Of a stretch of DNA of 64,000 nt, positions 26,009-34,252 are shown in pieces (position 1 is the stretch's first letter; every line of letters starts with the position of its first letter). The position numbers and the translations under genes are program-made. The notes under the pieces are model-generated. The model worked only from the letters and a program-made list of their open reading frames with translations. It did not search any database and had not been told where the DNA came from. Origin of the DNA: Rhizobiales bacterium 62-47 (GTDB taxonomy: Bacteria; Pseudomonadota; Alphaproteobacteria; Rhizobiales; Xanthobacteraceae); assembly GCA_001899255.1 (NCBI GenBank), contig MKVX01000011.1:124001-188000 (forward strand), written 5' to 3'.

Positions 26009-26760
26009 ATGTGCAACCTTTATTCGATGACCAAAAATCAGGACGCCATTCGCCGCTTGTTCAAGTTGACGCGGGACGATACCGGCAACCTGCCGTCGTT
26101 CCCGGCCATCTTTCCGGATAATGAAGCTCCGGTGGTGATCGGCGGCGGTGACGATGGGCGAACGCTGACCATTATGCGCTGCGGCTTCCCGCCGCCACCG
26201 AAAGCAATCTGCCGGTGACCAACGTCCGGAACGTGGCGAGCCCGTTCTGGCGCTTATGGATGCGACCGGTTTATCGCTGCCTCGTGCCCGCGACCAGCTT
26301 TTCGGAATATGCGCCGCAACCCAACCCGGCTACCGGCAAAAAGGAAATCGTCTGGTTTGCGCTGGATCGATCGCGGCGGCTGTTCGCTTTCGCCGGCCTT
26401 TTGGCGGCCGCGGACCGGCACTCGCGGCACCAAGGCGAAGCCGGTCACGGGCGAGCATCTACTCTATTCGTTCCTGACCACCGAGCCGAATGCTGTGGTG
26501 AATCCGATCCCTCCCAAGGCAATGCCGGTGATCCTCATGGAAGACGACTAGGACATATGGCTGAATGCCGAGGCACCGGAAGCCTTGAGGCTGCAGTGGC
26601 CATGGCCCGACGATGAGCTGATGATCGTCGCCCGCGGAAGTTCAAAGAAAGACGGTATCGACGCGACGCGCAGCCGGAACCCGAGGAAGACTACGGCGGC
26701 GGGGATTTCGTCGCGGTCCAGCGCGAGCCGTCGACCGATCACGATCAACCGCTGGATTGA
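26009..26760 (+). pseudogene. Broken SRAP (SOS-response-associated peptidase, YedK/HMCES) gene
   Basis: Nearly the whole SRAP sequence is present but in pieces. The start MCNLYSMTKNQDAIRRLFK includes the catalytic Cys2. A frameshift lies near 26205. A second frame carries PVTNVRNVASPFWRLWMRPV, then CLVPATSFSEYAP. Another shift lies near 26405, and a stop (TAG) at 26549-26551 comes directly after VILMEDD. The last part, LMIVARGSSKKDG, shifts again before the end STDHDQPLD at 26760. The intact relative is at 47866-48606. SRAP proteins shield abasic sites in single-stranded DNA by a covalent Cys link. Confidence 0.88.
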
Positions 26761-27398
26761 TGGCGGCCTCGGGAATCGCGTTGATGTCGACGTAGTCCAC
26801 CGATGCGACCAGATATCGCGTACCGGTATAAGCGCCGCAGAACTTGGGCTGAGAAGATCGGAACAACAACCGAGTGCAGTAGTTAGACCGTTCAAGCGGG
26901 AGCCAGTCGATGACAAAGCCTCATCACGGTATTGATCTGGACGAGAAGCGCCAGGAACAGCCGACAGACAAGAAACGAGCGCAGGACTCCAGTTCGAAGA
27001 CAATCCCGGGCAGCGGGCGGCAGAATGAGGATTCGAATCCGGATCATCCATCTGACGATAGCGAAGTGAGAATGGATCGTAGTAGTCGGTTGCGACTACG
27101 CCCTTGCAATCGCTTGGCTGTACATCGATCGTTCCGGCACGCGCATCTCGCCGACCAAACCGATCGTTCCGTAGAAAAGCAAAAATATACCGGTTGCTGT
27201 TCCACTGATCTTAGAGCACGATTCCAACACCGCTGACGGACGTCTAGGGGCTCGGAAAGCCGAGCTTGAGCATGTATTGAAAAACGTCGCACATCCCGAG
27301 GAGCGGGATCAGATCGAACGCACGCTCCGTCAGCTCGACACCGCTCGCGACATCAGTCAATCGCTGACGTCACCGGGTCTTACGAGACGGATAAGCAC
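26761..27398. other. No confident gene
   Basis: A hydrophilic frame from ATG 26910 (MTKPHHGIDLDEKRQEQPTD) could be a small protein broken at about 27060. A Glu/Arg-rich piece near 27277 (HPEERDQIERTLRQLDTA) is out of frame with the gene that follows. Neither can be assigned. Confidence 0.35.
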
Positions 27399-27605
27399 AT
27401 GCGGGACGCACAACACCGATTGGAAAAGCTTGTCATCGACGCGGCTGACTGCGAGATGATCGCCCAGCTGACGACGATTGCTGCCAAGCGGCGAACGTTT
27501 CTCACGCTCGCCGAGAGCTATAAAGCAATGGCCGAGGAAATGCGCGCGTTGATCAATTCCGGTGATCTATCCGGTGATAGCAGAGACCTAAAAAACCACG
27601 CCTGA
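27399..27605 (+). CDS. Small helical hypothetical protein
   Basis: A 68-residue protein with a run typical of small rhizobial helical proteins (AKRRTFLTLAESYKAMAEEM). No clear ribosome site. A terminator follows at 27701. It may be the end of a broken longer gene whose earlier part lies near 27277 in another frame. Confidence 0.4.
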   Translation: MRDAQHRLEKLVIDAADCEMIAQLTTIAAKRRTFLTLAESYKAMAEEMRALINSGDLSGDSRDLKNHA

Positions 27606-27700
27606 GCGCTGGGTTGGTTTGTTTCAGAAGCGGAACATCCCACCGGTCAGGAGGTTAAGCCGCGTGCCTCACGGCACAATCCGAACCAAACCCGGACCGA

Positions 27701-27726
27701 CCCGCCGGAATCGGCGGGTTTTTCTT
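27701..27726 (+). terminator. Rho-independent terminator
   Basis: CCCGCCG, a 4-base loop, CGGCGGG, then TTTTTC on the plus strand. A textbook intrinsic terminator closing the 27399-27605 transcript. Confidence 0.85.
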
Positions 27727-27792
27727 TACCTATTTGGAACTTTATTGAGGCCGCCATCTTGAGTTGTAGTCCCTCTAAACTCCGGGGACACT

Positions 27793-28117
27793 TGGCGGAC
27801 CGCGGCCACCCCCTGCCCGAAGGGGTCCGCCAATTTTTACACCGTTGTGCATGGAAGGGCGCGATGCGGTGGGTAATTGCCACTTTCCTCGGTAGTCGGC
27901 CTTCCGGAAACTTTGCCAGATCGAAACTATCCACCTTCAATCTTCGCCACGCGCTGTTTGCCATCGTCGTCACTGCGGCAGTGCGGCGACGTTCTTTGGT
28001 TTACAGTTTTTGATGTCGCTTAACTAGGAACGAATCCTACTCGCTCGGCTTGAATCGATGCCCTGTCGGGCGTGCGAGCGACGGCGGACCTCGGCCCCTT
28101 CCCCCTCCGGGGTCCGC
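27793..28117. repeat. Two similar large hairpins with GGCGGACC/GGTCCGCC arms
   Basis: One hairpin lies at about 27794-27833 (TTGGCGGACC ... GGTCCGCCAA, then TTTTT) and another at about 28084-28117 (GGCGGACC ... GGTCCGCC). Both loops are C-rich and similar (CCCCCTGCCC; CCCTTCCCCCTCC). Between them lies a small decayed gene. They resemble REP-like palindromes. Confidence 0.5.
27864..28026 (+). pseudogene. Frameshifted small membrane protein gene
   Basis: Reads MRWVIATFLGSRPSGNFARS, then NLRHALFAIVVTAAV. Without a one-base loss near 27985 it would continue AATFFGLQFLMSLN to the TAG at 28024. The second half matches the small gene at 63295-63480 (FRHALFAIVVTAAV, AAAFFAIHFVTLLH), which is itself broken. 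Confidence 0.5.
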
Positions 28118-28274
28118 CACCCTATCTTTGGGCGGCCGGGTGGCATCGGCGGGCTCCGGAGGTTGACAAGGCGTGCGCCCGGAGCCGACCGAACCGAAGC
28201 TGCTTGCTCGGTTTGGGTGTTCCGGCCCACGTGTCCCACGCGCCAGCAGCGAATGTGAGGAAGAGGCAAAAGGA

Positions 28275-28864
28275 ATGGGACTGGTTCGCATCCGGCCGAC
28301 GTCGTTCGATCGGCGCGTTGCCCAACAGATTGCCGCTAGGGCACGCCCGGTCCCCGAAGACATCGAGAAGACGTTGACATGGGGTGCCGACGAACATCTG
28401 TTGCTGGGGGGCGCGGCAGCGGCTTGGACAGCAGCGGTGTTCTTTCGCTCACCACTTCGCGCTGCCGCCGGACATCTCCTTATCGTAACTGCAGTATCTG
28501 CGGCGGTTCCGCACGTTTTGAAAACAACGTTTGAGCAGGTCCGGCCGATCGAAAAACATTGAAAGGCCACCTCAATGGCATCCCGATATCCGGCCGCAGT
28601 ATGGACGCCTTTCCGTCCGGTCATGCGGTCCATATGGGTGCCTTAGCTTCGGCGGCGTCGGTGTTATCCCCGCGATACAAATTTCCGATCTTGGCTGTGG
28701 CGCTCGGGCTGTCCGCAACGCGGATCGCGATCCTCGCGCATTGGGTATCGGACGTCGTGGCGGGCTTCACCATCGGGATTGTCATCGAGCGCATTGTCCG
28801 GCGCTTCACCGGATATCCTGACAAGAATCTCCGCAATGTCACCACCAACGGGCGGGCGATGTGA
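28275..28864 (+). pseudogene. PAP2-family phosphatase gene with a one-base deletion
   Basis: PAP2 enzymes remove phosphate from lipids such as phosphatidic acid or undecaprenyl pyrophosphate. The first frame (MGLVRIRPTSFDRRVAQQIA) reaches the first phosphatase motif, KTTFEQVRP, and then stops at 28562. Restoring one G near 28547 (CCGATCG to CCGGATCG) joins it to the second frame. That frame holds the other two motifs, MDAFPSGHAVHMG and SATRIAILAHWVSDVVAG, and runs to 28864. All catalytic His and Arg are still there, so the lesion is recent or a base-call error. The DUF3147 gene start overlaps its stop. Confidence 0.85.
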
Positions 28865-29202
28865 CCGAGTATATATTAAGGTTCTTTGCCGGCGGCCTGC
28901 TTGTTTCGCTCTTCGCCATCATTGGCGATATCGTCCGGCCCAAGAGTTTCGCCGGACTGTTCGGAGCGGCTCCTTCCGTCGCCCTCGTAACCCTCGGCAT
29001 CGCCTGGTTTCAGCATGGGGGCGCGTATGCCGGAATTCAAGCGAACGCCATGATGTTCGGCGGAGTCGCCTTAGCGTGCTATAGCGCAATCGTTTGCCAG
29101 ATCCTCATGCACCTAAAGACTGGCGCGCTGACTGCGACGCTTGTCGCACTTCCGGTCTGGCTGATCGTTGCCCTTGGCTTGCAAGTCGTAGCAGGGGTAT
29201 AG
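28861..29202 (+). CDS. DUF3147 family membrane protein
   Basis: A 113-residue protein with four hydrophobic segments, starting at a GTG inside the PAP2 stop. DGxVRPKSFAGLFGAAPSVA-type motifs (here DIVRPKSFAGLFGAAPSVAL) are characteristic of DUF3147 proteins. Function unknown. Followed 3 bp later by a second DUF3147-type gene, so the two may form a heteromeric membrane unit (inference). Confidence 0.75.
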   Translation: MTEYILRFFAGGLLVSLFAIIGDIVRPKSFAGLFGAAPSVALVTLGIAWFQHGGAYAGIQANAMMFGGVALACYSAIVCQILMHLKTGALTATLVALPVWLIVALGLQVVAGV

Positions 29203-29205
29203 GCG

Positions 29206-29838
29206 ATGCGAGTTCATATTTCGCTCTCGTCGCTGTCCGACAGCCGCTGGTATGAATTCCTCATCCGCTTCGTACTGGGAGGCGCCGTCACCGTCCTCAC
29301 GGGGATCATTAGTTCGCTCTGGGGTGCTTCAATCGGCGGCTTGTTTCTGGCGCTGCCTGCGATCTTCTGCGCAAGTGCGACGCTCATCGAACGGCATGAA
29401 ATTCGCCGGAAACGGGAAGCAGGTGGAGAAGGCACTCGTCGCGGCAGGGAAGCCGCCGCACTCGATGCCGCCGGTGCCGCTCTCGGCAGCCTCGCAATGA
29501 TAGGTTTCGCCGCCGCATTCCTCGCTCTGTCCTCCTCCAGGGCGAGCGTCGCATTCGCCGGAGCGAGTGCCGTATGGCTTCTCATCGCCATAGGCGCATG
29601 GCGCCTAAGGGAAGCGCGTTTAAGCGCTGGCCGCGGCGATCCTAGTCAACCCGGCGTGCCTGTAGGGTTGGCTCGCGTGACGCCAGGCGCGCTGACGTGC
29701 ACCTCGTGGCCCTCACGAATCGCTAGCGAAGCCGCAGCCACTGCAGCCTCGAACGCGGCCTCCTTAGTGATGTATTCGCCCTCCACTTCGCCGTCGTGCA
29801 GAATGCTCCACCTGCCGTTAACCGACGTGATCGCATAG
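29206..29838 (+). CDS. Second DUF3147-type membrane protein, extended C-terminus
   Basis: A 210-residue protein. Residues 1-145 look real: helices at about 22-45, 48-66, 95-115 and 120-142, with IGGLFLALPAIFCASATLIE and ALDAAGAALGSLAMIGFAAA. From about residue 150 (GDPSQPGVPVGLARVT) the sequence loses protein character and lies antisense to the well-formed gene at 29646-29852, so a stop codon has probably been lost near 29650. A fragment of a paralogue survives at 60990-61156. Confidence 0.65.
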   Translation: MRVHISLSSLSDSRWYEFLIRFVLGGAVTVLTGIISSLWGASIGGLFLALPAIFCASATLIERHEIRRKREAGGEGTRRGREAAALDAAGAALGSLAMIGFAAAFLALSSSRASVAFAGASAVWLLIAIGAWRLREARLSAGRGDPSQPGVPVGLARVTPGALTCTSWPSRIASEAAATAASNAASLVMYSPSTSPSCRMLHLPLTDVIA

Positions 29839-29852
29839 TTAGCAAGTCCCAT
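29646..29852 (-). CDS. Small hypothetical protein (DUF2188-like)
   Basis: A 68-residue protein with GGGAG six bases before its ATG. The sequence reads NGRWSILHDGEVEGEYITKE, then AAFEAAVAAASLAIREGHEV. It resembles small DUF2188-like proteins with a beta-hairpin and a helix. Function unknown. It overlaps the overlong tail of the DUF3147 gene on the other strand, and its composition argues that this strand is the real one. Confidence 0.65.
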   Translation of the reverse strand: MGLANYAITSVNGRWSILHDGEVEGEYITKEAAFEAAVAAASLAIREGHEVHVSAPGVTRANPTGTPG

Positions 29853-29880
29853 CTTTAACTCCCTCTGTCTGCTCCGCAGC

Positions 29881-30063
29881 CTAACTCGTATGGCCCGGAT
29901 CGATCGCCTTCGGCGTGTTCTTCTCCTGCTGTGGCACCATCTTTGCAGGATCTGGCTGCCCTCGAACACCTCTCGGGCCTAACTCCTCCCGCTGAATGTC
30001 ATCCTCGCTCAGACGCGGCTCGGCATCATTCAATTGTCCACTTCCCTTCTGACTTGTACTCAT
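29881..30063 (-). CDS. Small hydrophilic protein
   Basis: A 60-residue, Gln/Pro/Asp-rich, probably disordered protein (MSTSQKGSGQLNDAEPRLSE). It lies 12 bp downstream of the SDR gene on the same strand and is likely co-transcribed. Many small disordered proteins of this type accompany stress genes in rhizobia; function unknown. Confidence 0.55.
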   Translation of the reverse strand: MSTSQKGSGQLNDAEPRLSEDDIQREELGPRGVRGQPDPAKMVPQQEKNTPKAIDPGHTS

Positions 30064-30075
30064 CGCACGGCACTC

Positions 30076-30933
30076 CTAGAGGAAGGGCCGACCGCCAGTT
30101 ACCGCGATCGTTGCACCCGAAACGTAGCTGGAGAGAGGATCGGCAAGCATTACGTAGGCCGTCGCAAGCTCCGCCGGCTGGCCCGCTCGTTTCATCGGCG
30201 TGTTCTTGCCAAAATTTTCCACCATTTTTGCAGGCATCGTCGATGGAATCAGCGGCGTCCAAATCGGCCCCGGCGCCACCGCGTTGACCCGAATGCCCTT
30301 CTCCGCAAGCAATTGCGCGAGTCCGGCTGTAAAATTATGGATCGCCCCTTTCGTCGTCGCATAAGGAAGCAGAATTGGATTGGGATCATCGGAGTTGATA
30401 GAGGCTGTGTTGATGATCGACGAGCCAGGCCTCATATGCGGAACCGCGGCCCGCGTGAGATAAAACATCGCATGGATGTTCACGCGGAACGTCAGGTCCC
30501 ACTCTTCGTCCGAAATATCCTCAAGGTTTTTGAAGGTCGCCTGGTGGGCCGCATTGTTCACCAGGATATCAATTCCACCGAGTTCAGAGACAGCTTTCTC
30601 GACAATAGCTTTACAGTGACCCGAGTGCTGTATGTCTCCCTTTACCAAGATGGCGTTGCGCTTTTCACTTTCGACGAGATTTGCCGTGACGCGCGCGTCT
30701 TCATCTTCTTCGAGATAAGAAATCAGAATGTCAGCGCCCTCTCTGGCATACGCGAGCGCAACCGCACGTCCGATCCCGCTGTCGCCTCCTGTTATGACTG
30801 CGCGCTTTCCAGTTAGTCGTCCGGAACCGGCGTAAGTGGCCTCACCGTGATCCGGTGCTGGCTTCATTCGGTCCGTGTAACCGGGCATCGATTGTTGCTG
30901 TGGAGGATAAGGAGGTTTCGAATAATCTGTCAT
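30076..30933 (-). CDS. Short-chain dehydrogenase, general-stress type (YghA/YdaD-like)
   Basis: A 285-residue NAD(P)-dependent oxidoreductase. The cofactor motif is TGGDSGIG (about residue 50), followed by NNAAHQ, the catalytic Ser in ASINS and YATTKGA with the Tyr/Lys pair. PGPIWTPLIPSTMP follows the active site. The N-terminal tail rich in Pro and Gln (SKPPYPPQQQSMPGYTDRM) is typical of the stress-protein branch of the family. The ATG at 30933 starts this tail; a longer frame upstream lacks similarity. Substrate unknown. Confidence 0.88.
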   Translation of the reverse strand: MTDYSKPPYPPQQQSMPGYTDRMKPAPDHGEATYAGSGRLTGKRAVITGGDSGIGRAVALAYAREGADILISYLEEDEDARVTANLVESEKRNAILVKGDIQHSGHCKAIVEKAVSELGGIDILVNNAAHQATFKNLEDISDEEWDLTFRVNIHAMFYLTRAAVPHMRPGSSIINTASINSDDPNPILLPYATTKGAIHNFTAGLAQLLAEKGIRVNAVAPGPIWTPLIPSTMPAKMVENFGKNTPMKRAGQPAELATAYVMLADPLSSYVSGATIAVTGGRPFL

Positions 30934-31106
30934 GAGGACCCGCACCTTTCCCGAACAACATTTACTCTCGCCGACCGTTCCAAACGCAAGACTACGAGAT
31001 GGTTGGAACACAATGCGCTGCCGGGGTTTAAGTAGGATCACCCGTCCGGGGTTAGATAGTCATGTCTTGAAATACAGAAATCGACCTACAAGATGGAGCG
31101 CACGCC

Positions 31107-31262
31107 ATGCCGAGAGAGAATGACTTGGAAGGTTCACAGGATATGGGCGGGAAACACGGCGGTCAGAACGGGGGATCCGGTCCGACGCCGCAGCCTAAGG
31201 ATCAAGTCTGGGATGATAACAAGGAAAAGCCTGTCCGACCGGACCACCTTTCACGAACGTAG
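31107..31262 (+). CDS. Small hydrophilic Gly/Asp-rich protein
   Basis: A 51-residue frame (MPRENDLEGSQDMGGKHGGQ, then NGGSGPTPQPKDQVWDDNKE) with GGAGCG eight bases before the ATG. The composition predicts disorder. It is probably a real stress-type small protein, judging by composition and ribosome site only. Confidence 0.5.
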   Translation: MPRENDLEGSQDMGGKHGGQNGGSGPTPQPKDQVWDDNKEKPVRPDHLSRT

Positions 31263-31314
31263 CCGGTCACTGCCGAAAGCCAACTAGAATCTCGCGGTCA
31301 AAGGCAGGTCGACG

Positions 31315-31467
31315 CTAATGCGTATCGGTTCGTTGCCAACGTTCCAGATCTTCTGGCGACAGCTTACCAGGGTTCTGCTCTTTCTCCACCGGCTGCTTCC
31401 ACGGCTCATTGGTCTGCTTCATGTTTTCGCCACCGGCTTTATCGGGCTTACTGTTTTCTTTGCTCAT
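31315..31467 (-). CDS. Small hydrophilic protein
   Basis: A 50-residue frame (MSKENSKPDKAGGENMKQTN, then SPEDLERWQRTDTH) with GGGAGGA five bases before the ATG. Charged and probably disordered. Similar proteins are common in Bradyrhizobium-type genomes; function unknown. Confidence 0.6.
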   Translation of the reverse strand: MSKENSKPDKAGGENMKQTNEPWKQPVEKEQNPGKLSPEDLERWQRTDTH

Positions 31468-31671
31468 GGTGTCCTCCCGATTCGATAATTCGCCGGGCGC
31501 GACTGCGTTCCGAGCAGCTATCCGCCAGAATCTCACTTTGCTTGGCCGGTTTGAGCGCCGGCATTCCCTCTGGAACCAGTTCTGGCTTCGAGGATTAATT
31601 GAGGTAGTCAACGACGCACGTCCTACGAAATGGCACGGCACGCCGTTGACGGATGATATGGGCAGTAGGTT

Positions 31672-32153
31672 TTGGACAACAAAAGCGCAACGAGCGATTT
31701 GTCGAAACTGTTTGGCGATCTCGCTAACCAAACATCCAAGGCTGCCGGGCGGGCATCCGCTTTTATGGTGGCCGCATTGATCGTAATCGTATGGGCCGTT
31801 TCCGGCCCTCTTTTTCATTATTCGGACACTTGGCAGCTCGTCATCAATACTGGAACGACGATTGTTACCTTCCTCATGGTGTTTCTGATTCAGAATTCGC
31901 AAAATCGAGACAGCGCAGCTATTCAGGTGAAGCTTAAAATCGAGACAGCGCAGCTATTCAGGTGAAGCTTGATGAGCTGATCCGCGTGAGCACCGCGCAT
32001 AACTCCTTCGTAGGCATTGAACATCTAACCGACGAAGAGTTGGACGAAATACGAATGAAGTGCGAGCGACGTGCCTTGGCCGAAAAAGCGGGCGATAGAG
32101 CCGTTGAAGAAACTGAACAGAAGGCTAACCAGGCAAGCGCCGCAGTGAGTTAA
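31672..32153 (+). pseudogene. Low-affinity iron permease-type gene broken by a 35-bp tandem duplication
   Basis: The first frame starts at TTG 31672 and gives a protein with two helices ([40 protein letters not shown]) typical of the low-affinity iron/copper permease family. It then stops soon after an exact 35-bp direct repeat (31901-31935, 31936-31970). Removing one repeat unit restores a continuous frame, [20 protein letters not shown], followed by FVGIEHLTDEELDEIRMKCE, running to 32153. The family normally has this exact acidic tail, so the break is a single recent event. Confidence 0.88.
31901..31970 (+). repeat. Exact 35-bp tandem duplication
   Basis: The 35-bp unit that begins AAAATCGAGACAGCGCAGCT occurs twice in direct succession without mismatch. 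As 35 is not a multiple of three, it shifts the frame of the permease gene. Confidence 0.97.
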
Positions 32154-32424
32154 GAGCGCCACCGGCCTCGCCCGTTCGCTAGTACACCGGTTCATCGTGA
32201 ATTCGATATCGCGGGCGTCTGATGTTCGCGCTATTCAAACCGCAGCGAAGAAGCGAAGGCGGACGATCAGACTAGCGGCGTCGCGAGACCGCAGTCGGAT
32301 CCGTTCGAGCGAAGAGTACGGGATAGGACTCGATCTGACTGTCCCCATTAAATATGGGTAATTTTTTGAACTCTCGCCGTTGCAGACCGTTGGCCTATGC
32401 AACCCGCGAAAAGAGGAGAATTAT

Positions 32425-32799
32425 ATGAACAGAGCAGTTGTTGCTTCGCTGACTGCAGCCCTTCTGATCGGATCGACGGCAGCTTCGAGTGCAGCCCCTC
32501 TCTCGCTCGGGATGGCGGCCGGCGCGCAGACGGAAGCGCTCGACGGCATCACTGATGTTCAGTGGCGAGGCCATCATAACCGCTGGCACGGAGGCCATTG
32601 GCACCACCGGCATTCCGGGTATGGCTGGGCCCCAGCCATTGGAGGTTTCGCGGCTGGTGCGATCATCGGCAGCGCTATCGCGAACAGCAACGCCGCCGCT
32701 GGCGATACGGTCAGCTACTGTATGAACCGGTTCAAGTCGTACGATCCCGCGTCCGGAACCTATTTGGGTTATGACGGCAACCGCCATCCTTGTCCTTAA
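32425..32799 (+). CDS. BA14K family exported protein
   Basis: A 124-residue protein with a signal peptide (about residues 1-24), a His/Trp/Gly-rich middle (HHNRWHGGHWHHRHSGYGW), a membrane-like Gly/Ala segment and the C-terminal BA14K signature CMNRFKSYDPASGTYLGYDG. BA14K proteins are small envelope proteins first noted as Brucella immunogens with lectin-like behaviour. AGAGGAG lies 6 bases before the ATG. Confidence 0.88.
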   Translation: MNRAVVASLTAALLIGSTAASSAAPLSLGMAAGAQTEALDGITDVQWRGHHNRWHGGHWHHRHSGYGWAPAIGGFAAGAIIGSAIANSNAAAGDTVSYCMNRFKSYDPASGTYLGYDGNRHPCP

Positions 32800-32865
32800 A
32801 AGGCCAGCATGACGCGAGTACGAAGGTCACGTTAGGCGAATTTTCGGCCTGCAATTTGAAATGAG

Positions 32866-32888
32866 GCCGCCCACTGAGGCGGCCTTAT
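32866..32888. terminator. Bidirectional-type hairpin
   Basis: GGCCGCC, a 7-base loop, GGCGGCC, then TTATTT on the plus strand. It can end the BA14K transcript from the left and the minus-strand small gene from the right. Confidence 0.7.
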
Positions 32889-33050
32889 TTCTTGGTATCG
32901 CACTTGAACGCCGCTTTTTCGGCCTGCAAGGATTCAATAGCGACGCGCATAACACCCGCGACTGAGTGAATCCATGCCGGGGCCCGCAAGCGAGCGAAGC
33001 TGGACGATTTCCCTGTCGATGAGTTCGCATTTCCCGCACATGCACGCCTC
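32889..33050 (-). pseudogene. Frameshifted small CxxC protein gene
   Basis: One frame gives MCGKCELIDREIVQLRSLAG and stops. The next frame gives VMRVAIESLQAEKAAFKCDT followed by KK at a stop. Joined, they resemble the small MCGxC helical proteins of rhizobia. A one-base shift near 32970 separates them. Confidence 0.5.
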
Positions 33051-33173
33051 CCGCTGAATAGGGCGGGAGCGTTAAGTGCTCTCATTCATCGATAGAAGCC
33101 AAGGATCAGGCGATGATCGCGATCAACTATCACATCCACGATTCGTTCAATATTCAACTTAGGCCGCTGCCAA

Positions 33174-33449
33174 TCAAACTAGGCCACTGAGGACCAGCCG
33201 TAACCACCCATGGCGCGACATAAAAGCCGGACCAGTTTGTATTCGGTTGTCGGAGAGCCTGCGCCACCGTTCGACCTTCGTCATGTTTGCCGCACGCGGA
33301 TAGCGATCGAAAATTTCCCACGCTTTCTGACGGGCCTTATCGAGGGGCAATTGAAACGTCTCCCGCGAAAAGCCATCGTCGATTTTGTGTGAATCGCGGT
33401 AGCTGCGCATTCTGTTCGCCAGGTCGCGGGGTGCCATGGTCATCGTCAT
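33174..33449 (-). CDS. Paralogue of the 78-residue Ku-operon protein, altered end
   Basis: A 91-residue frame whose first 70 residues match the protein at 45137-45373: DGFSRETFQLPLDKARQKAW, then ERWRRLSDNRIQ. The last 20 residues differ completely, so the end has been replaced or shifted. It belongs to a decayed copy of the Ku operon (33174-34006), so function is doubtful. Confidence 0.5.
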   Translation of the reverse strand: MTMTMAPRDLANRMRSYRDSHKIDDGFSRETFQLPLDKARQKAWEIFDRYPRAANMTKVERWRRLSDNRIQTGPAFMSRHGWLRLVLSGLV

Positions 33450-33470
33450 CGCCCTTGATGTCGACGCTTA

Positions 33471-33690
33471 GAAGCGCGGCGCGGATGAGCCTTCGGCGAA
33501 GGCGCAGAAGCTTTCTCGGCCGCCCTGACGCTCTTGCGCAGGGCGTCTTTCAGATCGATGGGAACATTATGCTTCTTAGGCAAATCGGAGAAGGCCTCGT
33601 CTGCAAGCTCCTGGAAGGTCGCCATGCGGTTGCGGCCAAGCTCCGATGTAGTGCGTCGTCGTCGAACGCGACCAATTTTCCTGCCATGGC
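33471..33690 (-). pseudogene. Broken copy of the 82-residue Ku-operon protein
   Basis: It starts MAGKLVAFDDDALHR, as the intact protein at 45370-45618 does. It loses the frame near residue 16 through a short deletion, and continues in another frame with ATFQELADEAFSDLPKKHNV, then PIDLKDALRKSVRAAEKASA. Same place in gene order as its intact paralogue. Confidence 0.75.
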
Positions 33691-34006
33691 CTATCCCGCT
33701 CTACGTCGCGTGGTGGCTCGGCTCGGTCTCTTTGCTTGGCTTTTCGCCCAATCCCCGATCCGGCGATCGGCAGCAGCATTTCTTTTTGACTGGGAGATTG
33801 CGCCTCTTGCTCTTAGCGGCCTTCGGCAGTTCGCTCTTCTGACCACCGGCAGGGCTGCGCTTGAGAGCATCCATAAGATTCACGACGTTGTCGCCACGAG
33901 GGCACGGCCTAGCGGCAACGGTGCGGCCATTGCGCTTCTCATTGATCAGTTCTGTGAGAGCGGTCTCATAGCGATCTTCGAATTTGCCCGGCTCAAAGTC
34001 AGCTGA
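33691..34006 (-). pseudogene. C-terminal fragment of a second Ku gene
   Basis: Reads ADFEPGKFEDRYETALTELI, then RPCPRGDNVVNLMDALKRSP. This is nearly identical to the last third of the Ku protein at 45622-46557. A shift near 33780 moves the last part (MLLPIAGSG) out of frame. The DNA-binding ring of Ku is missing altogether. Confidence 0.85.
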
Positions 34007-34252
34007 TGCCGCGTCCGCCCAGCCTCCGCAATTCCGGCGAGCTCCGACGGTGCCGCTTCTACGCGCCGCACCAATGCCGGTCGCGTCTGACTTGCCTCCT
34101 CTATCGAAGAGCCGGTTCGAGCCTCGATTATGAACAATTACCACCGAAATCAGGCAAGCCATTCTGATGTTGCGCGATGCTTTTATAGCGGGAACCAAGA
34201 GATGGTTAATCGGTTCTGCAATAGGCCCCAAAAGAGAGAGCTGGAGTTATTC

